Source: JACRPZ01 sp040758255
Lineage (GTDB): Bacteria > Nitrospirota > Thermodesulfovibrionia > UBA6902
Length of the DNA stretch: 13,243 nucleotides
Assembly (NCBI GenBank): GCA_040758255.1
Contig: JBFLVX010000056.1
Span: forward strand, 1 to 13,243
Direction of reading: 5' to 3'
This document shows, piece by piece, positions 12,815 through 13,243 of the stretch. The position numbers and the translations under genes were made by a program. The notes beneath the pieces are model-generated. The model searched no databases and was not told the origin of the DNA. It saw only the letters and a list, made by a program, of their open reading frames with translations. Numbering within the stretch: the first letter of the stretch is position 1; each line of letters opens with the position of its first letter.

Positions 12815-13243
12815 TCAATCATTCAGAATCAGATGGCCGAGCTTTACGGTAAGCTCAGCCAATTTCACTACGTAATGCTTCAGCGTATTGTGTTCGAATA
12901 CAATTGGAGTGTCCTTCAAGCCCTCTATAACGCAAGGAACTCTTTGGTCAAAATGGGCTGCACTCTGAGTAGTGGCAACCATCTCTATCAGGTTTAGAGG
13001 TGACACAGGCTTTTCCTGATAGTAAAGACCTGGAGTCTCAAGAAACTCTTGGAAGTCTACCATCTTGACCCACGGTATCCTTGCTTCAAAGCTTGCTGAT
13101 CCTGTGTTTAAAACGGTCGGAGACTTCTCCACGATGGCCGTTATCTGATCCATCGTTTCATCCTGTTTCGGGATTACATACACTGGCAGGGGGGTTTTCT
13201 TGAAGGCTGCAACTCTCAGTAGGAGTGGATCATAACTCTTGTT
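12815..13243 (-). CDS. Unrecognised protein, 5' part outside window
   Basis: 142 codons up to a TGA at 12815. The frame stays open to the right edge, so the start is probably beyond it. An internal GTG at 13183 has no convincing ribosome site. The visible part is soluble, without signal or membrane segments; readable stretches are LLLRVAAFKKTPLPVYVIP, TVLNTGSASFEARIPWVKM and SAAHFDQRVPCVIEGL. I do not recognise the family. The upstream residues blend smoothly with the rest, which supports a longer gene. It ends 17 nt before the GTTAGGC-containing palindromic spacer. Confidence 0.6.
   Translation of the reverse strand, partial: NKSYDPLLLRVAAFKKTPLPVYVIPKQDETMDQITAIVEKSPTVLNTGSASFEARIPWVKMVDFQEFLETPGLYYQEKPVSPLNLIEMVATTQSAAHFDQRVPCVIEGLKDTPIVFEHNTLKHYVVKLAELTVKLGHLILND

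Overview
The window looks like a chromosomal segment of an anaerobic or microaerobic, moderate-GC bacterium, most plausibly Nitrospirota (Thermodesulfovibrionia-like) or a related delta-type lineage. That placement is inference. It rests on an rpsF-ssb-rpsR operon followed by two tandem DUF507 genes, on the 'PPPPPFVKGG'-type palindromic repeats, and on sigma-54/NtrC-type control of a respiratory operon. No 16S rRNA or other decisive marker is present.

Positions 1-10038 hold ten co-directional minus-strand genes in three blocks. Read in the direction of transcription, block 1 (10038-6185) encodes a PhnD-type periplasmic binding lipoprotein, a membrane histidine kinase and an NtrC-type sigma-54 activator. 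It is driven by a good sigma-70 promoter. Block 2 (5967-3486) encodes an amino-acid-type binding protein and two permeases, with no ATPase gene. Block 3 (3310 to beyond position 1) encodes an ArsS-type radical SAM enzyme, a monohaem cytochrome c, a Tat-exported Rieske protein of the arsenite oxidase small-subunit type, and a Tat-signalled molybdopterin oxidoreductase of the AioA clade that runs off the left edge.

The central result is a regulatory circuit readable from the DNA. Blocks 2 and 3 each have a strong -24/-12 promoter (6095-6110 and 3340-3355, minus strand). Each also carries an almost identical 12-bp operator (ACAAGYTGTTCA) with exactly 65 bp between it and the -24 element. The obvious activator is the NtrC-type regulator of block 1. 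The order binding protein, kinase, regulator, Rieske, Mo subunit matches the known aioX-aioS-aioR-aioB-aioA arrangement for arsenite oxidation. Three things differ from that model: a radical SAM ArsS and a cytochrome lead the structural operon, an ATPase-less transporter shares the operator, and one substrate-pocket residue of AioA appears to be replaced. The real substrate (arsenite or another oxyanion or organoarsenical) is therefore open.

Positions 10063-11931 are a plus-strand housekeeping operon: rpsF, ssb, rpsR, DUF507, DUF507. A divergent promoter region and a structured leader precede it, and an intrinsic terminator follows at 12000-12032. Positions 12079-12646 are a minus-strand ParE-type toxin/antitoxin pair with its own promoter. 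A palindromic spacer (12690-12798) and the 3' part of an unrecognised minus-strand gene (12815-13243) complete the window. No tRNA, rRNA, CRISPR or transposase was found, and no stretch longer than 300 bases lacks a gene.
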